NCBI GenBank assembly: GCA_050010575.1
Contig: JBEKKU010000006.1
Coordinates: forward strand, 1 to 40,780
DNA from: Palsa-1188 sp050010575
GTDB taxonomy: Bacteria > Bacillota > DSM-12270 > Thermacetogeniales > Thermacetogeniaceae
DNA: 40,780 bases
Direction: 5' to 3'
Below are positions 1 to 6,578 of this stretch, piece after piece. Below the pieces are notes generated by a model. It saw only the letters and a program-made list of their open reading frames with translations, had not been told where the DNA came from and ran no database searches. The position numbers and the translations under genes were made by a program. Numbering within the stretch: position 1 is the first letter of the stretch; each line of letters begins with the position of its first letter.

Positions 1-400
1 GCAGGCCGTAGACCGCCTCTTTCAGCAGATCGGGGGCCTCGTGGGCAGCCTGGTACCACTGCTCGTAGAGAGCCGGGTCCGGCAGCCGAAAATCCGCGGC
101 GGCATCGATCATCCGCTTGCCCGCAGCCAACACCTGCCGGGCTACCGGGACCGAAACTCCGTGCGGCAGGGCGCTGAAGACCAGGTCGGAACCAGCGATC
201 AGCTCCGGCACCCGGTCTATATCCAGTATGTCCATATCGGCAAAGCCACTCAGGTGAGGATATACCCGCGACAGGGGCTGCCCGGGGGCATCCTTGGCAG
301 CAACGGTGATGGCCGTCACCTGTGGATGCCTGCACAGTATCCGGACTAGCTCCTCCCCCACGTATCCGGTGGCTCCGACAATACCAACCTTGATGCCCAT
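1..400 (-). CDS. argC: N-acetyl-gamma-glutamyl-phosphate reductase, 5' part (cut by window edge)
   Basis: ArgC reduces N-acetyl-glutamyl phosphate with NADPH in arginine biosynthesis. The 133 codons present start MGIKVGIVGATGYVGEELVRI, the Rossmann nucleotide-binding motif GxxGYxGxEL typical of ArgC, and continue with the family segments LVFSALPHG and DAAADFRLPD. The catalytic cysteine would lie beyond the window edge. The ATG is preceded by GGGGAGAGAAAG, a good Shine-Dalgarno. It is the only arginine gene seen; the rest of an arg operon would lie to the left. A possible ArgR-controlled promoter lies about 100 bp upstream. Confidence 0.93.
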   Translation of the reverse strand, partial: MGIKVGIVGATGYVGEELVRILCRHPQVTAITVAAKDAPGQPLSRVYPHLSGFADMDILDIDRVPELIAGSDLVFSALPHGVSVPVARQVLAAGKRMIDAAADFRLPDPALYEQWYQAAHEAPDLLKEAVYGL

Positions 401-496
401 CTTTCTCTCCCCCTGATATCCGCTCTTTTCTTCTTTTATACCTGGACGGCGAAGGGACGGCGAAAGCCTCCCTACATCATATGTCAAATATTTATT

Positions 497-526
497 ATTA
501 TACAGCGATATGCATATTTATACTAT
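497..526 (-). promoter_or_regulatory. Possible argC promoter with an ArgR (ARG-box) operator
   Basis: On the minus strand a perfect -10 TATAAT (502-497) lies 17 bp from a weak -35 TAGTAT (525-520). The sequence 526-509 reads ATAGTATAAATATGCATA, matching about 11 of 18 positions of the Bacillus AhrC/ArgR consensus CATGAATAAAAATKCAAK, and it overlaps the -35 and spacer, a repressing position. Established: ArgR-type repressors bind such boxes before argC. Inference: this is such a site. Confidence 0.35.
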
Positions 527-567
527 ATCCCCGACCGGTTTTTTGTTAAAGATCTGTGATCATTCTG

Positions 568-576
568 TGATAATAT
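568..576 (+). promoter_or_regulatory. Possible extended -10 promoter for the MFS transporter
   Basis: TGATAATAT at 568-576 is an extended -10 (TG-N-TAATAT) about 65 bp before the first possible start of the transporter. There is no recognisable -35. The heptamer CTGTGAT occurs twice just here (554-560 and 565-571), so a regulator may bind. The 401-641 gap is otherwise AT-rich and holds no gene. Confidence 0.3.
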
Positions 577-641
577 TGTAAAAGGGAAAATAAACCTGAA
601 CAGGATCGAAGCCCACGCCTAAGGCCAATATTTATACTCAT

Positions 642-1904
642 GTGCTTTATTCCGTCCGGCAGCTCGTGACGGAAGAGAACAAAGTTCAAGCGAGGCAGGC
701 GGCAACAGTGAGCGATCCGGCGGCAAAAAAGAGCGACAGCAACCGGCAAGCGGCGATGAGGTTCATCCTCCTGCTCGGTCTGGTCAGCCTGTTTGGGGAC
801 ATCACCTATGAGGGAGCCCGCAGCATCACCGGCCCCTTCCTCGCCCTGCTGGGAGCGAGCGCCACTGTGGTGGGCGTGGTGGCCGGGCTGGGCGAACTGA
901 TCGGCTACAGCCTACGGCTGTTCACGGGATTTGTCACCGAGAAGACGGGGCGCTACTGGCTGATCGCCTTGTGTGGCTACATTATCAATTTCGTCTCGAT
1001 TCCGTTGCTATCGATTGCCGGCAGCTGGCCGGCTGCGGCCTCGCTGATGATCGCCGAGCGCTTCGGCAAGGCGGTGCGTACGCCAGCCCGGGATTCCATG
1101 CTCTCGCATGCCACCACCCAGGTGGGCACGGGCTGGGGCTTCGGCATCCATGAAGCGATGGACTCCACCGGATCGCTGATCGGACCGCTGATCATCGCCG
1201 GCATCCTCTTCTGGCATACCGGCGCCTACCGCACCGGTTTCGGCATCCTGTTCATTCCCGCCCTGCTGGCGCTAGGCATGCTGCTCACCGCCCGGATTAT
1301 CTACCCCAACCCCAGAGAGTTTGAAAAAGTCTCCACCAAACCACGCCCCGACCACCTGACCAGTGTTTTCTGGCTCTACCTGGCGGCCACCGCCCTGATT
1401 GCCGCCGGTTTTGCCGACTTCGCCCTGATCGCCTACCACTTCAAGAAGCTGGCGCTGGTCGCCGATGCCGTGATCCCGCTCATGTACGCCTTGGCCATGG
1501 GCGTCAACGGTATTGCCGCCCTGGCCCTGGGCCGCATATACGACCGCATCGGTATCAACACCCTGCTGATCACCACGTTGCTCTCGACGCTGTTTGCGCC
1601 TCTGGTCTTCTTGGGTAGTGTGCAGTTGGCGGTGCTGGGAATGGTCGTCTGGGGAATCGGGATGGCGGCACAGCAGTCGGTGCTGCGAGCGGCCATCTGT
1701 GAGATCACCGCCTGCGATAAGCGGGGCTCTGCCTACGGTATCTTCAACGCCGGCTACGGTATCGCCTGGTTCCTGGGCAGCGCCCTGATGGGAGTCCTTT
1801 ACGACCACTCGATCATGGCCCTGGTCATCTTCTCCGTGCTGATCCAACTGGCAGCCATCCCGGTGCTGCTGGTGACCAGAAGCAGGGTGGCCTGGCAGCC
1901 ATAG
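642..1904 (+). CDS. MFS transporter, substrate unknown
   Basis: A major facilitator superfamily integral membrane protein of up to 420 residues with about 12 hydrophobic segments in two halves. The first half has GDITYEGARSITGP, a charged loop TEKTGRYW between TM2 and TM3, and GKAVRTPARDSML, a signature of a poorly characterised MFS branch. The central loop falls near RIIYPNPREFEKVSTKPRP; the second-half loop is GRIYDRIGIN. The ATG at 642 has no Shine-Dalgarno. An in-frame GTG at 708 (weak GAGG upstream) or the ATG at 756 just before TM1 may be the real start. It is a single gene, convergent with amrS; the substrate cannot be deduced. Confidence 0.85.
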   Translation: MLYSVRQLVTEENKVQARQAATVSDPAAKKSDSNRQAAMRFILLLGLVSLFGDITYEGARSITGPFLALLGASATVVGVVAGLGELIGYSLRLFTGFVTEKTGRYWLIALCGYIINFVSIPLLSIAGSWPAAASLMIAERFGKAVRTPARDSMLSHATTQVGTGWGFGIHEAMDSTGSLIGPLIIAGILFWHTGAYRTGFGILFIPALLALGMLLTARIIYPNPREFEKVSTKPRPDHLTSVFWLYLAATALIAAGFADFALIAYHFKKLALVADAVIPLMYALAMGVNGIAALALGRIYDRIGINTLLITTLLSTLFAPLVFLGSVQLAVLGMVVWGIGMAAQQSVLRAAICEITACDKRGSAYGIFNAGYGIAWFLGSALMGVLYDHSIMALVIFSVLIQLAAIPVLLVTRSRVAWQP

Positions 1905-2066
1905 TTGTCAGATATCCTGGCGTATGTGCTCCGGGATAAAATCCTCGACTATCCGCCCGTCGATCGCCAGGGAAACGGGAAAGCGGGAGGCTGCCCGCAC
2001 GAACGAGACATGAATGAAAGCTTCAAGAGATAACAGGAGTTTATGGCAGGCAGAGACCCGATAGCG

Positions 2067-3062
2067 CTAAATAATAATGGGGATATGGGCCCCGCACCTG
2101 GTGCAGAGACCGTTCTTCAGTTCTAGAACACGGGTCCGGTAGCCGGTGCGCTCGATGAGGAGATTGCCGCAGGCCGGACAGCAGGTGTTGTCATCGTGCA
2201 GCTCCGGGGCGTTGCCGGTGTAGACATATTTCAGCTTGCGGCGGGCGATCTCCTGGGCTCGCCGTAGAGTTTTCAGGGGGGTTGGGGGCAGGTCCAGCTG
2301 GTACTGGGGAAAGTAGCGGGAGAAGTGGATGGGGATCTCCGGGTTCAGTCCGGCCAGCCAGTCCACCAGAGCGGCGATCTCCCCATCGCTGTCGTTGAGG
2401 GTGGGCACCAGCAGGGTGGTGATCTCCACATGAGAGCGGGTATGGGCGAGTTCCACAGTCTGCTTGACCGGCGCCAGCCTGCCGTGGCAGGTCTCCCGGT
2501 AGTAATCCTCGGTGAAGCCCTTGACGTCGATGTTCATGGCATCGATCAGGGGCAGCAGTTCCAGCAGCGGCTCCTCCCGGATGGAACCGTTAGTCACCAG
2601 GACGTTCTTCAACCCCTGCTCCCGGGCCAGCTTGGCGGTGTCGTAGACATACTCGTACCAGACCAGCGGCTCGGAATAGGTGAAAGCGATCCCGATGCTG
2701 TCCGATCGCTCCCTGGCCAGCACGGCGCTGGCCACCAGTTCCTCCGGCGACACCTCCTGGGTGGACGGGTCGCCATGGGCGATCTGCCAGTTCTGGCAGA
2801 AGCCGCAGTGGAAGTTGCAGCCAAAGGTGCCCACGGACAGGATCTGGCTTCCGGGATAGAAGTGGTACAGCGGCTTCTTTTCGATCGGATCGATCCCGAT
2901 GGAGGAGACCTGACCGTAGTTCAGGCTGTAGAGAGCGCCTCCCTCGTTCCGGCGAGCGCGGCAGATCCCTGCCTGCCCCGGCTCCAGGTGGCAGTTCTGG
3001 GGACAGAGACGACACCAGACCTTATTTCCATCCTGTTTCTCGTAGAACCGCGCTTCCTGCAT
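2067..3062 (-). CDS. amrS: AmmeMemoRadiSam system radical SAM enzyme
   Basis: A radical S-adenosylmethionine protein of 331 residues. The [4Fe-4S] ligands are in GCNFHCGFC (C82, C86, C89). There are four more cysteines at the N-terminus (CRLCPQNC at 17-24, and C34) and two CxxC pairs at the C-terminus (CCPACG, CTRCG), which could hold an extra metal site. The length and architecture match the radical SAM member of the AmmeMemoRadiSam trio (TIGR04337 type), related to pyruvate formate-lyase activating enzymes. The ATG follows GAGGCGGGACA. It is the third gene of the amrB-amrA-amrS operon, 112 bp after amrA. The substrate is not known to me. The frame stays open for 52 codons past the TAG stop. 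Confidence 0.92.
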   Translation of the reverse strand: MQEARFYEKQDGNKVWCRLCPQNCHLEPGQAGICRARRNEGGALYSLNYGQVSSIGIDPIEKKPLYHFYPGSQILSVGTFGCNFHCGFCQNWQIAHGDPSTQEVSPEELVASAVLARERSDSIGIAFTYSEPLVWYEYVYDTAKLAREQGLKNVLVTNGSIREEPLLELLPLIDAMNIDVKGFTEDYYRETCHGRLAPVKQTVELAHTRSHVEITTLLVPTLNDSDGEIAALVDWLAGLNPEIPIHFSRYFPQYQLDLPPTPLKTLRRAQEIARRKLKYVYTGNAPELHDDNTCCPACGNLLIERTGYRTRVLELKNGLCTRCGAHIPIII

Positions 3063-3174
3063 TGTCCCGCCTCGCTTTACATTTCTACTGGCTGCTTATT
3101 GCAAGATCTTATTCTGCTGGGCAGCTTTTCCCTTTACCCCTTCCCCTTAAAAACAATCAAGCAAGCCTGACCCC

Positions 3175-3729
3175 CTACTCATAACGGACGACCTCAAACC
3201 GGGCGAGCCTCACCGGCTCATCCGGCAGCAGACCGGCTTTCTGGCGGGCGATCCCCACCTGCTCGGCCACGCTGTCGATCCCCTCCAGGTTCGGCAGCAG
3301 CAATCCCACCCGGCCGCGGCTGCTGACGATCACCCCGTAGCGCTTCGGGTCCAACTCATCCTCGAAGGCGATCGGCTCCGGCGGAGAAAGCAAGTCCACG
3401 GAGATAGTCAATTCGGCTAACTCCTCCAACTGCACCGGCCAGAATCGGGGGTCCTCCACCCCGGCGCTGACGGCGTTGTTGATGATCTCCTCGGCCAGGT
3501 TCTGCCGCACCGGCTGGATGGTGCCGATGCAGCCCCGCAGTGCTCCATGCTTCTTCAGAGAGACAAAGGCGCCCGCCTGGCCCTCCATGCCGGCAGGCAC
3601 CGGGTCGGGAACCGGCAGCAATCCCCCTTTTCGCAGGTAATGCTCCAGGCTGGCCCGGGCCAGTTGCACGTAGGCCGATGGCTGCTTGCCGGACTGTTGT
3701 TCAGATTGCTGCTCAGGCATCGCCAGCAC
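3175..3729 (-). CDS. amrA: AmmeMemoRadiSam system protein A (AMMECR1 domain)
   Basis: An AMMECR1-domain protein of 184 residues. The family hallmark LRGCIG is at 64-69 and is followed by the helix NLAEEIINNAVSAGVEDPRF and the strand ELAELTISVDLLSPPEPI. Human AMMECR1 shares this fold; its biochemical role is unsettled. The first possible start is GTG at 3729; an ATG at 3720 gives a better spacing from AGAAGGGA. Either way the gene overlaps the end of amrB by 8-17 bp, which indicates translational coupling. Co-occurrence with a Memo-like protein and a radical SAM enzyme defines the AmmeMemoRadiSam system. Confidence 0.92.
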   Translation of the reverse strand: MLAMPEQQSEQQSGKQPSAYVQLARASLEHYLRKGGLLPVPDPVPAGMEGQAGAFVSLKKHGALRGCIGTIQPVRQNLAEEIINNAVSAGVEDPRFWPVQLEELAELTISVDLLSPPEPIAFEDELDPKRYGVIVSSRGRVGLLLPNLEGIDSVAEQVGIARQKAGLLPDEPVRLARFEVVRYE

Positions 3730-4579
3730 TTCCCTTCTGTGGTGTCCGGGCCGTTGCCGGGGTTGTTGCGCTTGTGGACGGCCCCTTGAGCTTGAACCCG
3801 GCTACCAGGTAGCCAACCCCGAAGGGCCCCTCGTAGGAATAGATCACGCTCTCCACCTCGAAATAGCTGAGGGCTCCGAGCAACATGATGATCGGCCGCA
3901 GGCCGCACTCACCCGCCCGGTCGGCCAGGATCTCCGGAATGTTTAGAATGCGCTCCTCGTCCATGGCCGCCAGGGATTCCCGGATCAGCCGGTCGAACAC
4001 CTGGCCCTGGGGGTCGTAGCCTGCCGGGGCCTCCGGCTTTAGCCGGTGTGACATATCGCCGCTGGCTACCAGGCCAATCCGCCGCGGCGATCTGGCGATC
4101 GCCCGGGACAGGGCCTGTCCGAACCGGTAATGCTGCTCCGGTGGCAGCAGGCTGATCCCGAACACCACCAGCTTGGCGGTCACGCCTGCCTCCCGCAGGT
4201 AGTATAGTGGCACCAGCACGCCGTGATCCAGGCTGTTAGTGTTCAGCTCCACCACCTGCACTCCTACTGGAGCAGCCTCCTCGGCAATGGAGACCGCCAG
4301 GTCCCAGTCATTGGCAACCCTGAAAGAGACCTCTGGCACACCGAAGGCGGCGAAGCTGCCCGCCAATTCTTTTCCGTTCAGACAGCCCAAGGCTCCATGC
4401 AGGAAAGGAGCGTGCGGGCTAATGAAGACCAGCGATTCCGGCTGGGCAGCAGCAGCCGCCCTGGCCCACTCCTTCATGCCAGTTACGGTGCTGGCTGCCG
4501 CCTCCAGCTCCGGCCCTCCCACTTCCGGCACTATGATCGGTGGGTGTGGCGCCAATCCGGCAAACACAAGCATCTCCAA
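3713..4579 (-). CDS. amrB: AmmeMemoRadiSam system protein B (Memo-like, LigB/extradiol dioxygenase fold)
   Basis: A Memo-family protein of 288 residues. It has the fold of class III extradiol dioxygenases; visible candidate metal/active-site residues are H12 (APHPPIIVPEVG), H56 (FISPHAPF), H119 (NSLDHG) and D175/H178 (SGDMSH). The first gene of the amrBAS operon. TTG at 4579 is preferred because AGAAGGG lies 7 nt upstream; the ATG at 4573 is the alternative. A 20-bp inverted repeat sits about 19 bp before the start, and a TATAAT at 4713-4708 (minus strand, poor -35) could be the promoter. The enzymatic reaction is unknown to me. Confidence 0.9.
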   Translation of the reverse strand: MEMLVFAGLAPHPPIIVPEVGGPELEAAASTVTGMKEWARAAAAAQPESLVFISPHAPFLHGALGCLNGKELAGSFAAFGVPEVSFRVANDWDLAVSIAEEAAPVGVQVVELNTNSLDHGVLVPLYYLREAGVTAKLVVFGISLLPPEQHYRFGQALSRAIARSPRRIGLVASGDMSHRLKPEAPAGYDPQGQVFDRLIRESLAAMDEERILNIPEILADRAGECGLRPIIMLLGALSYFEVESVIYSYEGPFGVGYLVAGFKLKGPSTSATTPATARTPQKGSAGDA

Positions 4580-4597
4580 TCACCATCCCTTCTAATA

Positions 4598-4617
4598 ATG
4601 ATCATGTTTGTGATCAT
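4598..4617. promoter_or_regulatory. Inverted repeat (operator candidate) before amrB
   Basis: ATGATCA-tgtttg-TGATCAT: two perfect 7-bp arms around a 6-bp spacer, immediately upstream of the amrB Shine-Dalgarno and downstream of a possible TATAAT. The size and symmetry suit a dimeric helix-turn-helix repressor. The regulator is not identified. Confidence 0.4.
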
Positions 4618-4737
4618 GCCCCTGCATTTCCACTTCAAGATTGCCTCAAGCTTTTTATGCTGCCTCAGTAAGGGATAGTAGAGCAATTATTATGCCGAAA
4701 ACCAACCATTATACCGAATTTATTTCCATTCTATCCT

Positions 4738-4897
4738 ATGGCAACCGGTAAATCAACAAGGCGTCGTCCCTTGCTGAAACCGGTCATCTACCCGGCAGTA
4801 GAGACCTGCGCTGCGGCTCAGAGTGTGACCATCAGCAACATCGCCAGCGGGGAGACCGCCTACTACACGACCGATGGCACTAATCCCACGCTTGAAG
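4738..4897 (+). pseudogene. Remnant of a chitobiase C-terminal-type (CHB_HEX_C / fn3_5) surface module
   Basis: The frame beginning MATGKSTRRRPLLKPVIYPAV continues with QSVTISNIASGETAYYTTDGTNPT. This fits the pattern of the beta-sandwich module found in tandem in surface proteins and glycosidases (P...Q.V.IS....G..IYYTTDGT.PT). Homology stops where a terminator hairpin begins (4898), and a stop lies only 23 codons upstream of the ATG in the same frame, so no larger protein can be read. Most likely a decayed fragment of a large secreted protein; it could instead be a tiny gene. No Shine-Dalgarno was found. Confidence 0.4.
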
Positions 4898-4932
4898 AAA
4901 AGGCTGTTGCCGCATGGTCAACAGCCTTTTTT
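4898..4932. terminator. Strong, probably bidirectional intrinsic terminator
   Basis: AAAAGGCTGTTG (4898-4909) pairs perfectly with CAACAGCCTTTT (4919-4930) around a 9-nt loop, followed by two more T on the plus strand. Read on the minus strand the stem ends in TTTTCTTC. It lies 25 bp past the stop of the small minus-strand gene at 4958, so it can end that gene as well as anything reading through the remnant at 4738. Confidence 0.8.
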
Positions 4933-4957
4933 GATCTGCTCAGGTGCCGGATCTGCA

Positions 4958-5242
4958 TCATCGATCTGATTTCGAGCCAGGGAAATAGCGCCAGGTAGCG
5001 CGGGGCGGAGGCGGTAACTGTGAACGGCCGGCAGCGGGCTCATGGCGGGGAGAATCCACTATGGTGAGGCTATCCAGAATCAGTTCTTCCTCCGCCAGTT
5101 GTCCATTCTCGTAAAACCAGCGCCTGATCTCTGCATGGGGGATCACCACCGTGATCTCACTGGGCACCGGTAGAGCGCTGCAGCGCCGTACCTGCATCAG
5201 CACGTCGGCAATCCTGATCGTCATCTCGTCTCTGTGGGCCAC
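4958..5242 (-). CDS. Hypothetical protein, 94 residues
   Basis: I do not recognise a family. The protein is soluble. The first 60 residues look like a folded alpha/beta domain (TIRIADVLMQV, EITVVIPHAEIRRWFYENGQLAEEELILDSL); the tail is Pro/Arg-rich (QLPPPPRATWRYFPG). GTG at 5242 is preceded by GGTGGTGGG at good spacing; an ATG at 5224 is the alternative. It is divergent from the MntR-family regulator, shares its promoter region with three octamer boxes, and is followed by a strong terminator, which supports a real transcription unit. It may be under the control of that regulator. Confidence 0.5.
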   Translation of the reverse strand: MAHRDEMTIRIADVLMQVRRCSALPVPSEITVVIPHAEIRRWFYENGQLAEEELILDSLTIVDSPRHEPAAGRSQLPPPPRATWRYFPGSKSDR

Positions 5243-5255
5243 GGTATCCCACCAC

Positions 5256-5314
5256 CTGCCATGTATTCATAATACTGCCATGTAATAGGATATGTAGGAC
5301 CGGAGCACATGGCA
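5256..5314. repeat. Three octamer boxes TGCCATGT between divergent genes
   Basis: CTGCCATGTA occurs at 5256-5265 and 5275-5284 (19-bp period, about two helical turns), and the octamer recurs inverted as ACATGGCA at 5307-5314. All three lie in the 132-bp gap between the divergent small gene and the MntR-family gene, where operators are expected. They do not resemble the Bacillus MntR operator. A weak -35-like TTGAGA follows at about 5334. Confidence 0.4.
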
Positions 5315-5410
5315 CTCTTTACTGCGAGATGGTGTTGAGAAACCGTCTACCCGCATAAAAGATATTATGGGGTTTTGGCCGGAAGTGACACGGTGAACAG
5401 GGGTGACAGC

Positions 5411-5890
5411 GTGAACGATAAGGAAAAGGATTTTTACACGGTCCGCGGCTATGAACGGCTGCGCCAGGAAGACAGATCAGTCACTCCCAGCATGGAAGAC
5501 TACCTGGAGATGATCTACCGGCTATCCAGGGACCGGGGCTATGCCAGAATCGGTGACCTGGCCAGCGCCCTGCATGTGCAGCCCCCTTCCGCCAGCAAGA
5601 TGGTGCAGAAACTGTCAGAGGTCTCCTTTTTGCACTACGAAAAATATGGCATGATCGAACTGACCGGGCAGGGGCGGGAATTGGGGGAGTACCTGGTCGA
5701 GCGCCACGAAACCATCGAACGGTTTCTGAAGTTTATCGGGGCCAACAAGGGCATTCTGGAGGAGACTGAAAAGATCGAACACAACCTGAGCCAGGAGACC
5801 GTGAAGCAGATCATGCTGCTAGTGCAGTTCATGGAGGGAAACCAGCAGTGGATGGATGCCTTCACTGCCTACAAGAAAAACTTTGCCTAG
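5411..5890 (+). CDS. mntR: MntR/DtxR-family metal-dependent transcriptional regulator
   Basis: A 159-residue winged-helix repressor. TPSMEDYLEMIYRL, GYARIGDLASALHVQPPSASKMVQKL and RHETIERFLKFIG align closely with Bacillus MntR. The Mn(II) ligands of MntR appear kept: D and E in MEDYLE, H in RHE, and E, E, H in EKIEH (Asp8, Glu11, His77, Glu99, Glu102, His103 in B. subtilis numbering). The first ligand is Asp, as in Mn-selective MntR, not Met as in DtxR. There is an N-terminal extension of about 22 residues before the usual start. GTG at 5411 follows GGGGTGA; GTG 5393 and TTG 5375 are in-frame alternatives. No Mn transporter gene is next to it. Confidence 0.85.
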   Translation: MNDKEKDFYTVRGYERLRQEDRSVTPSMEDYLEMIYRLSRDRGYARIGDLASALHVQPPSASKMVQKLSEVSFLHYEKYGMIELTGQGRELGEYLVERHETIERFLKFIGANKGILEETEKIEHNLSQETVKQIMLLVQFMEGNQQWMDAFTAYKKNFA

Positions 5891-5956
5891 CCTGCAGGCG
5901 GAGCGTGGCAGGCGGGTAGCACCAGGATAGCGATGCCCCACATGATCCGCGTAATT

Positions 5957-6487
5957 TTAGCCCGGCTCACCGTTGATCTTTCCGAAGTGAGCCAGCGGCC
6001 AGTAGATCAGGTCAGCCTTGCCGATCGCCCCGGAGAAACTGGCGTAACCCCAGTTGCGGCTGTCGAAGCTGTTATTCCGGTTATCCCCCATCATGAACAG
6101 GTTACCCGGGGGGACGAGCACCGGGGGCTCGAAGTCGATTTTTGGTTTTGCCTTGATGTAGGGCTCGTTGAGCGGCTGTCCATTCACATACACAGTCCCG
6201 CCGCGCACCTCCACCCGGTCACCGGGCAGTCCGATTACCCGCTTGATCAGCGGTACCCCATGGCTGACCCCCGGCGGCGCCCAGAAAACGATCACGTCAC
6301 CGCGCCGCAGTTGGTTTGGGTTGAAGAACAGCTTCTGCACAATCACCCGGTCACCGATCTGGATGGTCGGTTCCATGGAACCGCTCGGTATCACCCGCGC
6401 CTCCGCCACGTAACTTCTAATAACCAGCGCCAGGGCTACCGCTATCAACAGAGGCAGCACCCAGTCGGACCATAACCTGCGCAACAT
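5957..6487 (-). CDS. lepB: Signal peptidase I
   Basis: A membrane-bound serine protease (176 residues) that cleaves signal peptides from Sec/Tat-exported proteins. One N-terminal membrane anchor (VLPLLIAVALALVIRSYV) is followed by the catalytic Ser in PSGSMEPTI, the catalytic Lys in PLIKRVIGLPGD, and box E GDNRNNSFDSRNWG. It is the short Gram-positive type with outside-facing catalytic domain. ATG at 6487 lies 6 nt after GAGGGG; a TTG immediately before it is the alternative. It follows cwlD by about 90 bp. A short GC hairpin (GGCGC/GCGCC, about 6522-6536) lies in that gap but has no U-tract. It converges with the MntR-family gene. Confidence 0.95.
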   Translation of the reverse strand: MLRRLWSDWVLPLLIAVALALVIRSYVAEARVIPSGSMEPTIQIGDRVIVQKLFFNPNQLRRGDVIVFWAPPGVSHGVPLIKRVIGLPGDRVEVRGGTVYVNGQPLNEPYIKAKPKIDFEPPVLVPPGNLFMMGDNRNNSFDSRNWGYASFSGAIGKADLIYWPLAHFGKINGEPG

Positions 6488-6578
6488 CAATTACCCCTCG
6501 CCTTGCTTCATAATTGAACAGGCGCGATTAGCGCCAGAGCTTCTACTTCTCCATGCGGGGGACGATTTCCTCTTTATC

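Noticed and set aside
2067..2069. Pyrrolysine or other recoding at the amrS TAG
   Set aside because: AmrS is complete at the TAG, no PYLIS-like signal or pyl genes are seen, and a 52-codon open stretch is not rare by chance in this composition.
2325..3170. Long open frame on the plus strand (about 281 codons) opposite amrS
   Set aside because: It is antisense to a well-supported radical SAM gene, lacks a Shine-Dalgarno and has no protein-like features; GC-rich third positions keep the opposite frame open.
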